Notes: a model not told the origin generated them from the letters alone. A stretch of 64,000 nucleotides of DNA from Streptomyces sp. A1136 (GCF_004795055.1 NZ_SSBJ01000003.1:239245-303244); one strand, 5' to 3'; positions 24,498 through 33,685 are shown, counted from the first letter of the stretch. Made by a program: numbers and translations.

Positions 24498-27400
24498 TCA
24501 GCCCGCCTGCCCGGCCACACGGTGGCGCACCACCGAGCCGCCGCGCTGCTTGACGATCTCCAACTGGGCCTGGACCCGGCTGCGCAGGTCGGCGACGTGG
24601 CTCACGATGCCGACGCTGCGGTCGCGTTCGCGCAGGGAGTCCAGTACGTCGAGCACCTCGTCCAGTGCCTGGTCGTCGAGGCTGCCGAAGCCCTCGTCGA
24701 TGAAGAGGGTGTCGAGGCGCATGCCGCCCGCCTCGTCGGTGACCACGTCGGCCAGTCCCAGCGCCAGGGCGAGCGAGGCGAAGAAGGTCTCGCCGCCGGA
24801 CAGGGTGGCGGTGTCCCGCTCGCTGCCCGTCCACGCGTCCACGACGTGCAGTCCGAGGCCGGAGCGGCCCCGCCCGCTCGCCCGCGCGTCGGAGTGGACC
24901 AGCGTGTAGCGGCCGCCGGACATGCGCAGCAGCCGCACCGTCGCCGCTGCCGCGACCTGCTCCAGGCGCGCCGCGAGGACGTACGACTCCAACCGCATCC
25001 TGCGTTCGTTGTCGGCGGAGGTGCCCGCGGTGAGCCCGGCCATCCGGGCCACCCGGTCGTACTCCTCGCGCAACGGGCCCAGGGCGCGCAGTTCCGACTC
25101 CGCCTGCCGCGAGAGCCGGTCCAGCTCGGCGCAGCTCACGCGGGCGGCGTCGACGGCCGAGCCGGCCGCCCGCAGCTTCGCGGCCGCCGCGGCCGCGTAC
25201 TCCTCCGCGCCCTGTGGGTCGGCGGGCGCCACGGCGGCCGCCGCGGCGGTGTCCTGCTCGGCGTGCCGGTCGGCCAGCATGGCCTCCTCGGCCTGCCAGG
25301 CGTCCAACCGGTGTTGGAGGGCGGTGCGCTCGTACTCCGGCAGTACGGCGTCGGCAGCCGCTGCCGTCGTGTCGAACCCGGCCTTGAACGAGGCGTCGGC
25401 CAGTTGGTCGTCGGCCTCCTTGAGCCGTGCGGCGGTCGCCTCGGCGCGGCGCAGCGCGGCCGCGGCCCCGGTGACGATCCGGACCCGCTCCTCCAGGACG
25501 CGGGCGCGGGCCGCGACACTGGGCGCGTCGCCCCGTACGAGGGCCAGCTCGGCCTCCAGCGCGCCTTGTTCCCGCTCCAGGGCCTCCCGTCGCGAGGCCC
25601 TGGCGGCGGCCCGGCGTTCGGCGTCGAGCCGGTCGGCGCTGCGGGCGGCGTACTCGCGCTCGGCGCGGGCCAGGCGCTCGCGGGCGGTGTGCAGTCCGGC
25701 CGCCGCCGCGTGGGCGGCGGCGTGCCGGGCGCTCAGGTCGGAGGTGAGTTCCAGGAGTTCGGCGGTGGTGGCCTCGCCGGCGGCGGCCGCGGCTTCGGCC
25801 TCGGCCTCCCTGACGGCGGCCAGTTTCCGCTCGGCGGCGCCGCGCCGTTCCTCGGCCTGCTCGAAGAGGGCGTGGGCGGCGTCCTCGGCGGCCCGGTCGA
25901 CGTGGCCGGCCGCCGGACGCGCGGGCAGCGGGTGCTCCGCCGATCCGCACACCGCGCAGGGCTCCCCCACCACCAGGGCCGCGGCGAGTTCGGCCGCGAT
26001 CCCGCGCAGCCGGGTCTCCTTCAGCTCCAGCCAGCTCTCGCGCGCGGCGGCGGATTCCTCGCGCAGCCGCAGCAGCGCGGCGTCCGCGACCTCTGCGTCG
26101 GCCGCGAGGGCCTCGCGCCGCCGGGCGGCGTTCAGGCGCAGTCGGGCCGGCTCAAGTCGGGCCGCGAGCTGCTCGGCGAGGGTGGCGGCCTGCTGGGCGG
26201 CTTCGACGCGCCCGGCCAGCTCGGCGCGGGTGTCCTCCCAGCGGGCGAGCCACTCGGCGGTCTCCTCACGCTGCTCCTCGGCGTCCCGGGACTCCCGTTC
26301 CAGCGTGGCCCGCTCGCGGCCGATCTCGGCACTGCGCTGCTCGGCCCGCCGGGCCGCCCCGACCGCGCCGAGCTCCTCCCGCAGCCGCTGCTCCACGGCG
26401 GCGAGCTGTTCGGCTCCCGCCTCGGCGAGGTCGGGCGGGAGATCGGCGAGGGCGAGCGTCTGCGCGTGGGCGGCGGTGAGGTGCGCGGCGGCGGCGGCCC
26501 CGCGCAGTTCCAGGGCGGGTGCGACGAGGGCGCCGCGGCGGGCCCGGTCGAGCAGGGCGCGCACCCGCTCCCGTTCGGGCCCGGCGGCTTCGAGGAGGGC
26601 GGCCCGGCGCAGGGTCTGCGCGTGACGGCGTTGCAGCCGGTCGAGTTCCCGCGCCTCCTCGGCGGCCCGTCGGGCGGCCGCGTACCGGCTCTCGACGGCG
26701 GCCAGCGCGTACTCGGCGACGGTGAGCCGCTCCCGGGCGGCGCAGCGGGCGACCGCGGCCCAGGCGCGGACGGCCTCGGCGAGTCCGGGGTCGCCGGGCT
26801 GGTGGCGGGGCAGCGGCCAGGCCCGCAGGTCGGCGCAGTCCCCGGCGGCCTGGGCGATGCGCTGGGCGACGCCCAGGACCCGCTCGTCGCCCGCGCGCAC
26901 CTTGGCCTCGGCCGTACGGCGCCGCTCGGCGAGCAGGGTCTCGACGGCGGCGAAGCGGCGGGTGTCGAAGAGCCGCCCGAGGAGCCGGCCGCGCGCTTCG
27001 GCGCCGGCCCGCAGGAACTGGGCGAACTCCCCCTGTGGCAGCAGCACGACCTGGCAGAACTGTTCCCGGCTCATGCCGAGCAATTGCTCGATCTCCTCGC
27101 CGATCTCCTGGTGGGAGCGGCTGAGCCCCTGCCAGGAGCCGTCGAGGCGTTCGCGCAACAGGCTCTGGGCGCGGTCCCTGGTCGTGCCGGTGCCGCGCTT
27201 CTTGGGCCGGTCCTGTTCGGGCCGCCGCGTGATCTCCAGGCGGCGCCCGCCGGCGGTCAGTTCGAGGGTGACCTCCGTCGCGGTGTCGGGGGCGGCGTGG
27301 TCGCTGCGCAGGCTGGTGAGGTGGGGGAGGCGGGAGCCCGGCACCGCCCCGTAGAGCGCGAAGCAGACCGCGTCGAGGATCGAGGTCTTGCCCGCGCCGG

Positions 27401-27509
27401 TGGGTCCGTGGAGCAGGAAGATCCCGGCGCCGGAGAGGGCGTCGAAGTCGATCTCCTGGGGCTCGGCGAACGGCCCGAAGGCGGTGACCTTGAGCCGGTG
27501 CAGCCTCAT
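24498..27509 (-). CDS. sbcC: Exonuclease SbcC
   Basis: Large ATPase of the SbcCD (Rad50/Mre11-like) nuclease that opens hairpins and protein-blocked DNA ends. The 1003-residue protein has Walker A GPTGAGKTS at 35-43, long Ala/Arg/Glu-rich coiled coils, a zinc-hook CAVC near residue 518 at the coil apex, an ABC signature LSGGETFFASLALALG and Walker B LDTLFIDEGFGSLDD near the end. The ATG overlaps the sbcD stop by four bases (ATGA), so the two are made together. Length is normal for the family. Confidence 0.96.
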   Translation of the reverse strand: MRLHRLKVTAFGPFAEPQEIDFDALSGAGIFLLHGPTGAGKTSILDAVCFALYGAVPGSRLPHLTSLRSDHAAPDTATEVTLELTAGGRRLEITRRPEQDRPKKRGTGTTRDRAQSLLRERLDGSWQGLSRSHQEIGEEIEQLLGMSREQFCQVVLLPQGEFAQFLRAGAEARGRLLGRLFDTRRFAAVETLLAERRRTAEAKVRAGDERVLGVAQRIAQAAGDCADLRAWPLPRHQPGDPGLAEAVRAWAAVARCAARERLTVAEYALAAVESRYAAARRAAEEARELDRLQRRHAQTLRRAALLEAAGPERERVRALLDRARRGALVAPALELRGAAAAAHLTAAHAQTLALADLPPDLAEAGAEQLAAVEQRLREELGAVGAARRAEQRSAEIGRERATLERESRDAEEQREETAEWLARWEDTRAELAGRVEAAQQAATLAEQLAARLEPARLRLNAARRREALAADAEVADAALLRLREESAAARESWLELKETRLRGIAAELAAALVVGEPCAVCGSAEHPLPARPAAGHVDRAAEDAAHALFEQAEERRGAAERKLAAVREAEAEAAAAAGEATTAELLELTSDLSARHAAAHAAAAGLHTARERLARAEREYAARSADRLDAERRAAARASRREALEREQGALEAELALVRGDAPSVAARARVLEERVRIVTGAAAALRRAEATAARLKEADDQLADASFKAGFDTTAAAADAVLPEYERTALQHRLDAWQAEEAMLADRHAEQDTAAAAAVAPADPQGAEEYAAAAAAKLRAAGSAVDAARVSCAELDRLSRQAESELRALGPLREEYDRVARMAGLTAGTSADNERRMRLESYVLAARLEQVAAAATVRLLRMSGGRYTLVHSDARASGRGRSGLGLHVVDAWTGSERDTATLSGGETFFASLALALGLADVVTDEAGGMRLDTLFIDEGFGSLDDQALDEVLDVLDSLRERDRSVGIVSHVADLRSRVQAQLEIVKQRGGSVVRHRVAGQAG

Positions 27510-28675
27510 CGGAGGGTCTCCTCGGCCACGGCCTGGGTGCGTACGTCGTCGAAGGCACCGCGCAACACGGCTCGTTCGGCGTCGTCGGCCCGGCCGCCCC
27601 CGCGCACGTGAGCGACGAAGTCCTCGGCGATCTCCTGGTCGGTGCGACCCTTCAGCCGCTGCGCGTAGGAGGCCGCGCCGTCCTCCTCGCGGCCCTCGGG
27701 CTCGAAGGCGAGGCTGAGGACGTGCGGGAAGCGGGCGGCGAGACGGGCCATGGGGTCCTCGGGGCGGACGGCGTCGGTGAGGGTGGCCTCGATCCAGCGG
27801 TCCTCGTGGGCGTGGAGGGCCGGGTCCCGCAACAGCTCCTCCAGCCGCCCGCGGAGCCGGCCGAGGGCGCGCGGTACGGGTGTGGCGATCCGCTCGGCGC
27901 CGGCCAGTTCCCCGGCCGCCCCCAGTTCGATCAGCCACATCGTCTTGCGGTGGTCGGCCTCGGAGAAGGAGTAGGCCAGCGGGGAACCCGAGTAACGGAC
28001 CCGTTCGTCGATCGTCTGGCAGCCGTGGAGGTGGCCGAGGGCCACGTAGTCGACCCCGGCGAAGACATCGGCGGGCACGGCCTCGACCCCACCGACCGTG
28101 ATGTCGCGCTCGCTGTCGCTGGGCTGTCCGCCGGTGACGAAGGCGTGGGCGAGGACGACGGAGCGGGTCCCGGGGGCCCGGCCGGCGAGGTCGGCGCGTA
28201 CCCGGTCCATGGCCGCGCGCAGGACCGCCTCGTGGCCGACCCTCGGTGCGCCGAGGGTGTCCTTCACCAGGGCGGGCTCCAGGTAGGGCAGCCCGTACAA
28301 CGCCACGTCACCGTGTACGTCGGCCAGCACCACGGGGTCGGCGCAGCCGCCCGGGTCGGTCCTGAGGTATATTCCGGCCCCCTCGATCAGCCCCGCCCCG
28401 ACGCCCAGTCGGCGGGCGGAGTCGTGGTTCCCGGAGATCATCACCGTGGGCACGCCGAGCCCGGCGAGGCGGTGCAGGGCCCGGTCGTACAGCTCGACGG
28501 CGGGCAACGGGGGCACGGCCCGGTCGTAGATGTCGCCGGCGACGAGGACGGCGTCCACCCGGTGCTCCTCGACGGTCTCGACGAGGTGGTCGATGAAGGC
28601 GGCCTGGGCGCCGAGCATGTTGACGCGGTGGAAGGACCGTCCGAGGTGCCAGTCGGAGGTGTGCAGAAACTTCAC
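27506..28675 (-). CDS. sbcD: Exonuclease SbcD
   Basis: Mre11-like nuclease subunit of SbcCD. The 389-residue protein has the phosphodiesterase motifs in order: DWHLGR (D8, H10), GDIYDR (from G47), SGNHDSARRLG (from 81), AHAFVTGG and ALGHLHGCQ. These bind two Mn ions in the active site. The C-terminal third matches the SbcD cap and SbcC-binding region. The start is a GTG; it is the first gene of the sbcD-sbcC operon, with 118 bp to the YigZ gene upstream. Confidence 0.96.
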   Translation of the reverse strand: MKFLHTSDWHLGRSFHRVNMLGAQAAFIDHLVETVEEHRVDAVLVAGDIYDRAVPPLPAVELYDRALHRLAGLGVPTVMISGNHDSARRLGVGAGLIEGAGIYLRTDPGGCADPVVLADVHGDVALYGLPYLEPALVKDTLGAPRVGHEAVLRAAMDRVRADLAGRAPGTRSVVLAHAFVTGGQPSDSERDITVGGVEAVPADVFAGVDYVALGHLHGCQTIDERVRYSGSPLAYSFSEADHRKTMWLIELGAAGELAGAERIATPVPRALGRLRGRLEELLRDPALHAHEDRWIEATLTDAVRPEDPMARLAARFPHVLSLAFEPEGREEDGAASYAQRLKGRTDQEIAEDFVAHVRGGGRADDAERAVLRGAFDDVRTQAVAEETLR

Positions 28676-28793
28676 TCGCCGGCCTCGCCGCGCATGCCCG
28701 TCCCCCTGCTCGTCCTCCGGCCCTTTGCCCCCACTACGCTAACCCGTCGCCGGGGGCGCCACGGCCCGCTTCGGCACCTCGGGACCCTCGCGC

Positions 28794-29420
28794 TCAGGAC
28801 GCGTACGTCTCCCCGCCCAGGGTGAGGGTGGCGCTGCCCGCGGTGTTGTCGGCCAACCAGGCCTCGAAGGCGGGGAGGTCGGCTTCGGGAAGGGCGACCT
28901 CGATCTCCACGGCGGAGCCGTAGCGCAGGTCGACGACGGTACGGCCGGTGGAGCGCAGGTCGTTCTGGGTCTTGCCGGCCCGCTGGTGGTCGACGGTGAC
29001 GGTGGCCAGCCGGTACCGGCGGCGGGTGACGGTGCCGAGGGCGTCGAGCGCTTCTCCGACGACCCCTCCGTAGGCCCTGATCAGCCCGCCGGCGCCGAGC
29101 TTGACGCCGCCGTAGTACCGGGTGACGACGGCGACCGCGTACCGGATGTCGCGCCGGGTCAGCATCTGCAGCATCGGCACCCCGGCGGTGCCCCCGGGCT
29201 CGCCGTCGTCACTGGCCTTCTGGACGGAGGCGTCGGCGCCGATCACGTAGGCGAAGCAGTTGTGGGTGGCGGTGGGGTGCTCCTTGCGGACGCGCGCGAT
29301 GAACTCCTGCGCCTCCTGCTCCGTCGCGGCGGGCGCGAGCGAGCACAGGAACCGCGAGCGGTTGATCTCCGCCTCGTGCACGCCCTCCCGGGCCACCGTC
29401 ACGTACTGGTCTGCCTTCAC
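28794..29420 (-). CDS. YigZ/IMPACT family protein
   Basis: A 208-residue protein of the UPF0029/YigZ family. The N-terminal domain carries KSRF-like NRSRFLCSLAP, ATHNCFAYVIG, DDGEPGGTAG and VTRYYGGVKLGAGGL, all strongly conserved in the family; the C-terminal domain is the ferredoxin-like DUF1949 part. The fold suggests nucleic-acid or ribosome-related work, and some actinobacterial annotations attach glycosyltransferase or co-chaperone roles without firm evidence. The GTG start has GGTGGAG upstream. Confidence 0.9.
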   Translation of the reverse strand: MKADQYVTVAREGVHEAEINRSRFLCSLAPAATEQEAQEFIARVRKEHPTATHNCFAYVIGADASVQKASDDGEPGGTAGVPMLQMLTRRDIRYAVAVVTRYYGGVKLGAGGLIRAYGGVVGEALDALGTVTRRRYRLATVTVDHQRAGKTQNDLRSTGRTVVDLRYGSAVEIEVALPEADLPAFEAWLADNTAGSATLTLGGETYAS

Positions 29421-29562
29421 CGCTCCACCCTAAGCGGTGGTCGAGAACGGTCCGGTCGCCCGGGCGCCGCGGGCGCCCGGCCCGCCGGTCGAAATGCGCC
29501 CGCCATGGGGGCGACCTACGGTGAACGCATCCGGCCCTCTCGAACGCGGGAAGGGGAAATCC

Positions 29563-30066
29563 ATGTTTTCGCTGCCCGGCAAGAACATGGCGCGCGGCGG
29601 AATGCGGCTGCTCCTCATGGTCGCGCCCGCGGCGCTACTGGCCTCCCAGGCGGTATTGCCGATAGGCGGTTTCGTCACGAGTGCGACACCGGCCCGTGCC
29701 GCCGAGGGGCTCGCGGTCCCCGCCGCCGTGACGCTACCGGCTCGGCCCGATTACGAGCGGCTCGCCGTCGCCACGCTCGACGAGGTGACACGGGGCGACT
29801 TCGCCGCCGTCTCCGCCCGCTTCGACGAGGCCCTGCGCGGACAGGCCAGTGCGGAGTTCCTCGCGAAGTCCTGGAACGACTACGAAAAGGCGTTCGGTCC
29901 CTTCGAGTCGCACGGGGACCCGAAACAGGTCGCGTCCGGTAATGGGAATGTGGTCGACGTCCCGCTGCACATGGCGAAGCGGCCCGGCGATTTCCGCGTC
30001 ACCTTCAATACGCACGGACAGATCGTGGGCCTCTTCTTCCTGCGGACGGGAGTTCCGGTCCCCTAG
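29563..30066 (+). CDS. Secreted DUF3887 domain protein
   Basis: A 167-residue exported protein. GGGAAGGGG precedes the ATG. A long signal peptide (MARGGMRLLLMVAPAALLAS, then TPARAAEG with a likely AxA cleavage) leads to a mature domain of about 115 residues with DEVTRGDFAAVSARFDEALR, as in DUF3887 proteins, a domain often placed before hydrolases. Here it stands alone. Codon use is less extreme than its neighbours (AATGGGAATGTGG stretch), a mild hint of a different history. Function unknown. Confidence 0.82.
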   Translation: MFSLPGKNMARGGMRLLLMVAPAALLASQAVLPIGGFVTSATPARAAEGLAVPAAVTLPARPDYERLAVATLDEVTRGDFAAVSARFDEALRGQASAEFLAKSWNDYEKAFGPFESHGDPKQVASGNGNVVDVPLHMAKRPGDFRVTFNTHGQIVGLFFLRTGVPVP

Positions 30067-30159
30067 GCCCCGGCGGGGAATTCGATACGCGCCCTTTCCG
30101 TTGATCCCCCCGTGCGGGCCGGCGGGACCGGTCCGGCGGGCGAGCAGGAGGCGGTGCGC

Positions 30160-30564
30160 GTGTACGGCGACCAGGAGACCATCCGCAGGATCCTCACCGA
30201 AGTCGGGGACACCTGGGCCGTGGTGGGCCTGTCGAACAACGAGCGGCGGGCGGCCTACGGGGTGGCGCGCGTGCTGCAGAGGTTCGGGAAGCGGGTGGTT
30301 CCCGTACACCCCAAGGCGGAGACGGTCCACGGGGAGCCCGGCTACGCGACGCTGGCTGACATCCCGTTCGGGGTGGACGTGGTCGACGTCTTCGTCAACA
30401 GCGACCTCGCCGGCCCGGTCGCCGACGAGGCGGTGGCGATCGGCGCGCGCGCCGTCTGGTTCCAGCTCGGTGTGATCGACGAGGCCGCCTGCGAGCGGAC
30501 GCGCGAGGCGGGCCTGCTGATGGTCATGGACCGTTGCCCCGCGATCGAGATCCCCGCCCTGTGA
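30160..30564 (+). CDS. CoA-binding domain protein (YccU-like)
   Basis: A 134-residue Rossmann-fold protein of the CoA_binding_2 family: TWAVVGLSNNERRAAYGVA binds the nucleotide, and VVPVHPKAETVHGEPGY and VWFQLGVIDEAA are further family blocks. The GTG at 30160 is selected since AGGAGG lies eight bases upstream and the protein then begins MYGDQETIRRIL, as expected for the family. Similar proteins bind CoA; their cellular role is not settled. It is convergent with the XRE-cupin gene, nine bases away. Confidence 0.9.
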   Translation: MYGDQETIRRILTEVGDTWAVVGLSNNERRAAYGVARVLQRFGKRVVPVHPKAETVHGEPGYATLADIPFGVDVVDVFVNSDLAGPVADEAVAIGARAVWFQLGVIDEAACERTREAGLLMVMDRCPAIEIPAL

Positions 30565-30573
30565 CGCGGCCCG

Positions 30574-31170
30574 TCAGGGCGCGGGAGCCGGCTCGTACCC
30601 GCTGACCGGCGGGATGGAGACGGCCATGGTCATCTCCATCGGCTCCGGGCCGTCGTTGCGGTATTCGTGCGGGACGTTCGCCTCGAAGGAGACCGCCCCG
30701 CCCTGCGGCACCTCGTACGGTTCGCCGTCGACGGTGAGGGTGAGCCGCCCGGCCGTGACGTGCAGCATCTCCAGGGTTCCCGCCGGGTGCGGGTCCGACG
30801 CCGTGCCCTCGCCCGGCTCCAGCCGGTACGCCCACACCTCCAGCGGCCCGCGCCGGTCGTCACCGAGCAGCATGGTCGCACCGCTGCCCCCGGCCGTGGA
30901 CCACATCCGTACTCCCTGGCCGGGCGGCACGAGGTGGACCCGCGGGCCGCGGTCGCGGTCCAGCAGGGTGGTGATGCTGACGCCGAGGGCGTCGGCCAGC
31001 TTCACCGTGGTGCCGACGCTGGGGTTCGTCCGGGCCTGCTCGATCTGGATGATCATCCCGCGACTCACGCCCGCCCGCGCCGCCAGCGCTTCCAGGGTGA
31101 AGCCGCGCTCACCGCGCCAGCGCCTGAGGTTGCGCCCGAGCGCTTGAGTGAGCTGTTCCAGGTCCGACAC
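30574..31170 (-). CDS. XRE-family regulator with cupin sensor domain
   Basis: A 198-residue regulator. Residues about 8-62 are an XRE helix-turn-helix (FTLEALAARAGVSRGMIIQI, EQARTNPSVGTTVKLADALG), and 100-190 a cupin_2 barrel (PHPAGTLEMLHVTAGRLTLT, HEYRND). Such regulators (PuuR/SutR-like) sense a small metabolite in the cupin and repress a neighbouring transporter or enzyme. The start is GTG. It is divergent from an EamA exporter, its likely target, with a 118-bp gap that has two inverted repeats. Confidence 0.92.
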   Translation of the reverse strand: MSDLEQLTQALGRNLRRWRGERGFTLEALAARAGVSRGMIIQIEQARTNPSVGTTVKLADALGVSITTLLDRDRGPRVHLVPPGQGVRMWSTAGGSGATMLLGDDRRGPLEVWAYRLEPGEGTASDPHPAGTLEMLHVTAGRLTLTVDGEPYEVPQGGAVSFEANVPHEYRNDGPEPMEMTMAVSIPPVSGYEPAPAP

Positions 31171-31188
31171 CGTTCCCCCAGCTTCGCG

Positions 31189-31202
31189 TCCAATATTTTG
31201 GA
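31189..31202. promoter_or_regulatory. Palindrome near XRE-cupin start
   Basis: TCCAA-tatt-TTGGA, five-base perfect arms and an A/T-rich centre unusual here. It lies 19 bases upstream of the XRE-cupin GTG and is a fair candidate for its own operator. Confidence 0.4.
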
Positions 31203-31229
31203 TGACACAGTCCAGCAGACTGAACTACG

Positions 31230-31269
31230 GTGTGGTGTACTCGACGTTGCACCCCACCGTTCACCACAC
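31230..31269. promoter_or_regulatory. Split inverted repeat before EamA gene
   Basis: GTGTGGTG, 24 bases, CACCACAC: eight-base perfect arms ending 19 bases before the EamA start at 31289. A direct repeat TGTACT (31236-31241 and 31270-31275) flanks it. TACGGT (31226-31231) could be a -10 reading to EamA. A dimer or looped pair of dimers may bind. Confidence 0.4.
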
Positions 31270-31288
31270 TGTACTGCGAGGCCCCCGG

Positions 31289-32155
31289 ATGACCGTCCTC
31301 TTCGCCCTGGCGACCGCCCTGCTCTGGGGACTCGCCGACTTCGGCGGCGGGTTGCTGACGCGCCGCGTCCCGGCGCTCACGGTGGTGGTGGTCTCGCAGG
31401 TGGTCGCCGTCGCCGTGCTCGGCGCCGTGGTGCTCGCCACCGGCGCCTGGCGGGAGGCGGGACCGCACCTGTGGTTCGCGGTCGCGGCCGGACTCGTCGG
31501 GCCGGTCGCGATGCTCAGCTTCTACAAGGCGCTGGCCCTGGGCCCCATGGGCGTGGTCTCCCCGCTCGGGTCGCTCGGCGTGGTCGTGCCCGTCGGAGCC
31601 GGACTGGCACTGGGCGAGCGCCCCGGGCCGGGGCAGTTCGCCGGGATCGCGGTGGCCGTCGTCGGCATCGTCCTGGCCGGCGGCCCGCAGCTGCGCGGAG
31701 CGCCGGTACAGCGTCGGGCCGTCCTGCTCACCCTGCTCGCCGCGTTCGGCTTCGGCGCGGTGATGGCCCTCATCTCGGAGGCCTCCCACACCGTCACAGG
31801 TCTCTTCCTGGCCCTGTTCGTGCAACGCGTGACCAATGTCGCCGCGGGCGGCGCGGCCCTGGCGGTACAGGTGCGGCGGGGCACGCCCGCCCTCCCGACG
31901 GCCGACGGCCCGCGCCTGCTGTGGCGACTCCTGCCGGCGCTGGCCTTCGTCGGCCTCGCGGACGTCGCGGCGAACGGCACGTACTCCGTCGCCGCCCAGA
32001 GCGGCCCGGTCACGGTGGCCGCCGTGCTCTCCTCGCTCTACCCGGTGATCACCGCGTTCGCCGCCTTCGCCGTCCTCAAGGAACGCCTGCGTCCGGTCCA
32101 GGCGGCCGGGGCGGGCCTCGCCCTGGCCGGCACCGTCCTGCTCGCCGCCGGTTAG
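31289..32155 (+). CDS. EamA/DMT-family transporter
   Basis: A 288-residue membrane protein with ten hydrophobic segments in two EamA repeats (first repeat from LFALATALLWGLADFGGGLL, second from LLWRLLPALAFVGLADVAAN). The drug/metabolite transporter superfamily mostly exports metabolites. The ATG at 31289 gives a helix right at the N-terminus, as normal. It faces the XRE-cupin regulator across a short gap, which suggests that the regulator senses the exported compound or a relative. Substrate unknown. Confidence 0.9.
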   Translation: MTVLFALATALLWGLADFGGGLLTRRVPALTVVVVSQVVAVAVLGAVVLATGAWREAGPHLWFAVAAGLVGPVAMLSFYKALALGPMGVVSPLGSLGVVVPVGAGLALGERPGPGQFAGIAVAVVGIVLAGGPQLRGAPVQRRAVLLTLLAAFGFGAVMALISEASHTVTGLFLALFVQRVTNVAAGGAALAVQVRRGTPALPTADGPRLLWRLLPALAFVGLADVAANGTYSVAAQSGPVTVAAVLSSLYPVITAFAAFAVLKERLRPVQAAGAGLALAGTVLLAAG

Positions 32156-32188
32156 TCGGCCTCCTCGGGGCCGGGCCGCCTCCCGGGC

Positions 32189-33007
32189 CTACCCCACGCC
32201 GGGCGACACGACCTCGCCCGCGCCCGGGCCGCGCCCACGGGCCTGTCCCTCGGCCTGCTCCCGGGCCTCCGCCGCGGCCTCCGCCTCCGCCAGGGCGGCC
32301 AGCCCGCGCAGTTGCTCCGACGTGATGCCGTCGGCGATCGGGATCGGCGCCGGGGTGCGCAGCGGCGGTTGCCAGCCCGTCTCGGGTTCCCAGCGCCGCA
32401 CGACGCGCGCCGGGGCCCCCGCCACCACCGCGTGATCAGGCACCTCGCCCCGTACGACGGCCCCCGCCGCCACGACAACGTTGCGGCCCAGCCGCGCCCC
32501 CGGCAGGATCACCGCCCCGGTGCCCAGCCAGCAGCCCGGGCCGATCTCCACCGGCTCACTGCGCGGCCACTGCCTGCCGACCGGCTCGTGCGGGTCGTCA
32601 TAGCTGTGGTTGGTGGAGGTGATGTAGACGCCCGGCCCGCAGAAGGTGTCGTCCCCGATGCTGATCCGGGTGTCGGCTATGACGTGGCTGCCGCGACCGA
32701 GGACCACCCCGTTGCCCAGCACGAGCACGGGGTCCGGGCCGAGGTCCAGATCGGGCATCATCCCGGCCGTCAGGGTGACCTGCTCGGCGATGATGCAGTG
32801 GTCGCCGAGCCGGATCCACTGTTCGCCGAAGACGGTCCCCTGCGGGAAGGCCAGGCGCGTGCCTTCGCCGATGGCGCCGAAGCGCAGCGGCCCGGGCGTC
32901 TCGGCGGTCACGGCCCCGGCCCGCTGCATCCAACGCCACCCGGCCTGGACGGCGCGGTTGGCCACGCGACGGCGCAGGGATGAGAACGTGTTCTGGTTCT
33001 TCGGCAC
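32189..33007 (-). CDS. Hexapeptide-repeat acyltransferase
   Basis: A 272-residue left-handed beta-helix protein. Hexapeptide repeats run from about residue 60 to 205; blocks include STNHSYDDPHEPVG and the terminal coils IGPGCWLGTGAVILPGARLG and AAGAVVRGEVPDHAVVAGAP, as in WbbJ/maltose O-acetyltransferase-like enzymes that acylate sugars or cell-surface lipids. An Ala/Glu-rich C-terminal tail follows. The GTG at 33007 (PKNQNTFSSL next) is chosen by family habit. It is divergent from another beta-helix protein, the gamma-carbonic anhydrase. Confidence 0.88.
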   Translation of the reverse strand: MPKNQNTFSSLRRRVANRAVQAGWRWMQRAGAVTAETPGPLRFGAIGEGTRLAFPQGTVFGEQWIRLGDHCIIAEQVTLTAGMMPDLDLGPDPVLVLGNGVVLGRGSHVIADTRISIGDDTFCGPGVYITSTNHSYDDPHEPVGRQWPRSEPVEIGPGCWLGTGAVILPGARLGRNVVVAAGAVVRGEVPDHAVVAGAPARVVRRWEPETGWQPPLRTPAPIPIADGITSEQLRGLAALAEAEAAAEAREQAEGQARGRGPGAGEVVSPGVG

Positions 33008-33139
33008 CGGGCCACCGTAGCGTGCCGGGTGCCGGTACCGCGCCGTGATCTTCACCCCATCGCCCACGGCCGCGTCCCCGTGTCCTACCGTGCTGTGAGC
33101 GCGGCACCGGCGGAGCACAGAGAACCGAGGGAAGAGAAC

Positions 33140-33685
33140 ATGACACAGCAGGCGGCCCAGGCACTCGTGGCGGCCGTGGGCGGGAAGCAGCCCGTCATCG
33201 ACCCGTCCGCCTTCACGGCGCCCACCTCCGTGGTGGTCGGCGACGTCACGCTCGGCGCCGGCTCCAGCATCTGGTACTCGGCGGTGCTGCGCGCCGACTG
33301 CGGGCCGATCACCCTGGGCGCCGACAGCAACGTGCAGGACAACTGCACCGTCCACGTGGACCCCGGGTTCCCGGTCAGCATCGGGGAGCGCGTCTCCATC
33401 GGCCACAACGCCGTCGTGCACGGCTGCACCGTCGAGGACGACTGCCTGATCGGCATGGGCGCCACCGTCCTCAACGGCGCGGTGATCGGCGCCGGTTCGC
33501 TCGTCGCGGCGCAGGCGCTGGTCCCCCAGGGCATGGTGGTGCCGCCCGGCTCACTGGTCGCCGGCGTTCCCGCCAAGGTGCGGCGTGAGCTCACGGAGGA
33601 GGAGCGCGAGGGCATCCGCGTCAACGCCCTGATGTACACGGGGCTGGCCGAGCAGCACCGCGCCTCCGTCGGCCCGCGCGACTGA
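33140..33685 (+). CDS. Gamma-carbonic anhydrase family protein
   Basis: A 181-residue left-handed beta-helix protein like PaaY/YrdA/Cam. The three zinc-type histidines are at H72 (CTVHVDPG), H89 (SIGHNAVV) and H94 (VHGC), with the spacing H-x16-H-x4-H usual for the family. R51 and D53 near the helix start (VLRADCG) and Q66 are also kept. Members hydrate CO2 or are inactive relatives. GAAGAG lies just before the ATG. It stands alone and points away from the acyltransferase. Confidence 0.9.
   Translation: MTQQAAQALVAAVGGKQPVIDPSAFTAPTSVVVGDVTLGAGSSIWYSAVLRADCGPITLGADSNVQDNCTVHVDPGFPVSIGERVSIGHNAVVHGCTVEDDCLIGMGATVLNGAVIGAGSLVAAQALVPQGMVVPPGSLVAGVPAKVRRELTEEEREGIRVNALMYTGLAEQHRASVGPRD

Noticed and set aside
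24522..27611. A 1029-codon open frame on the plus strand opposite sbcC
   Set aside because: Composition (Gly/Arg/Ala/Gln) and lack of motifs show it is the mirror of sbcC, whose Walker, signature and zinc-hook motifs are clear.
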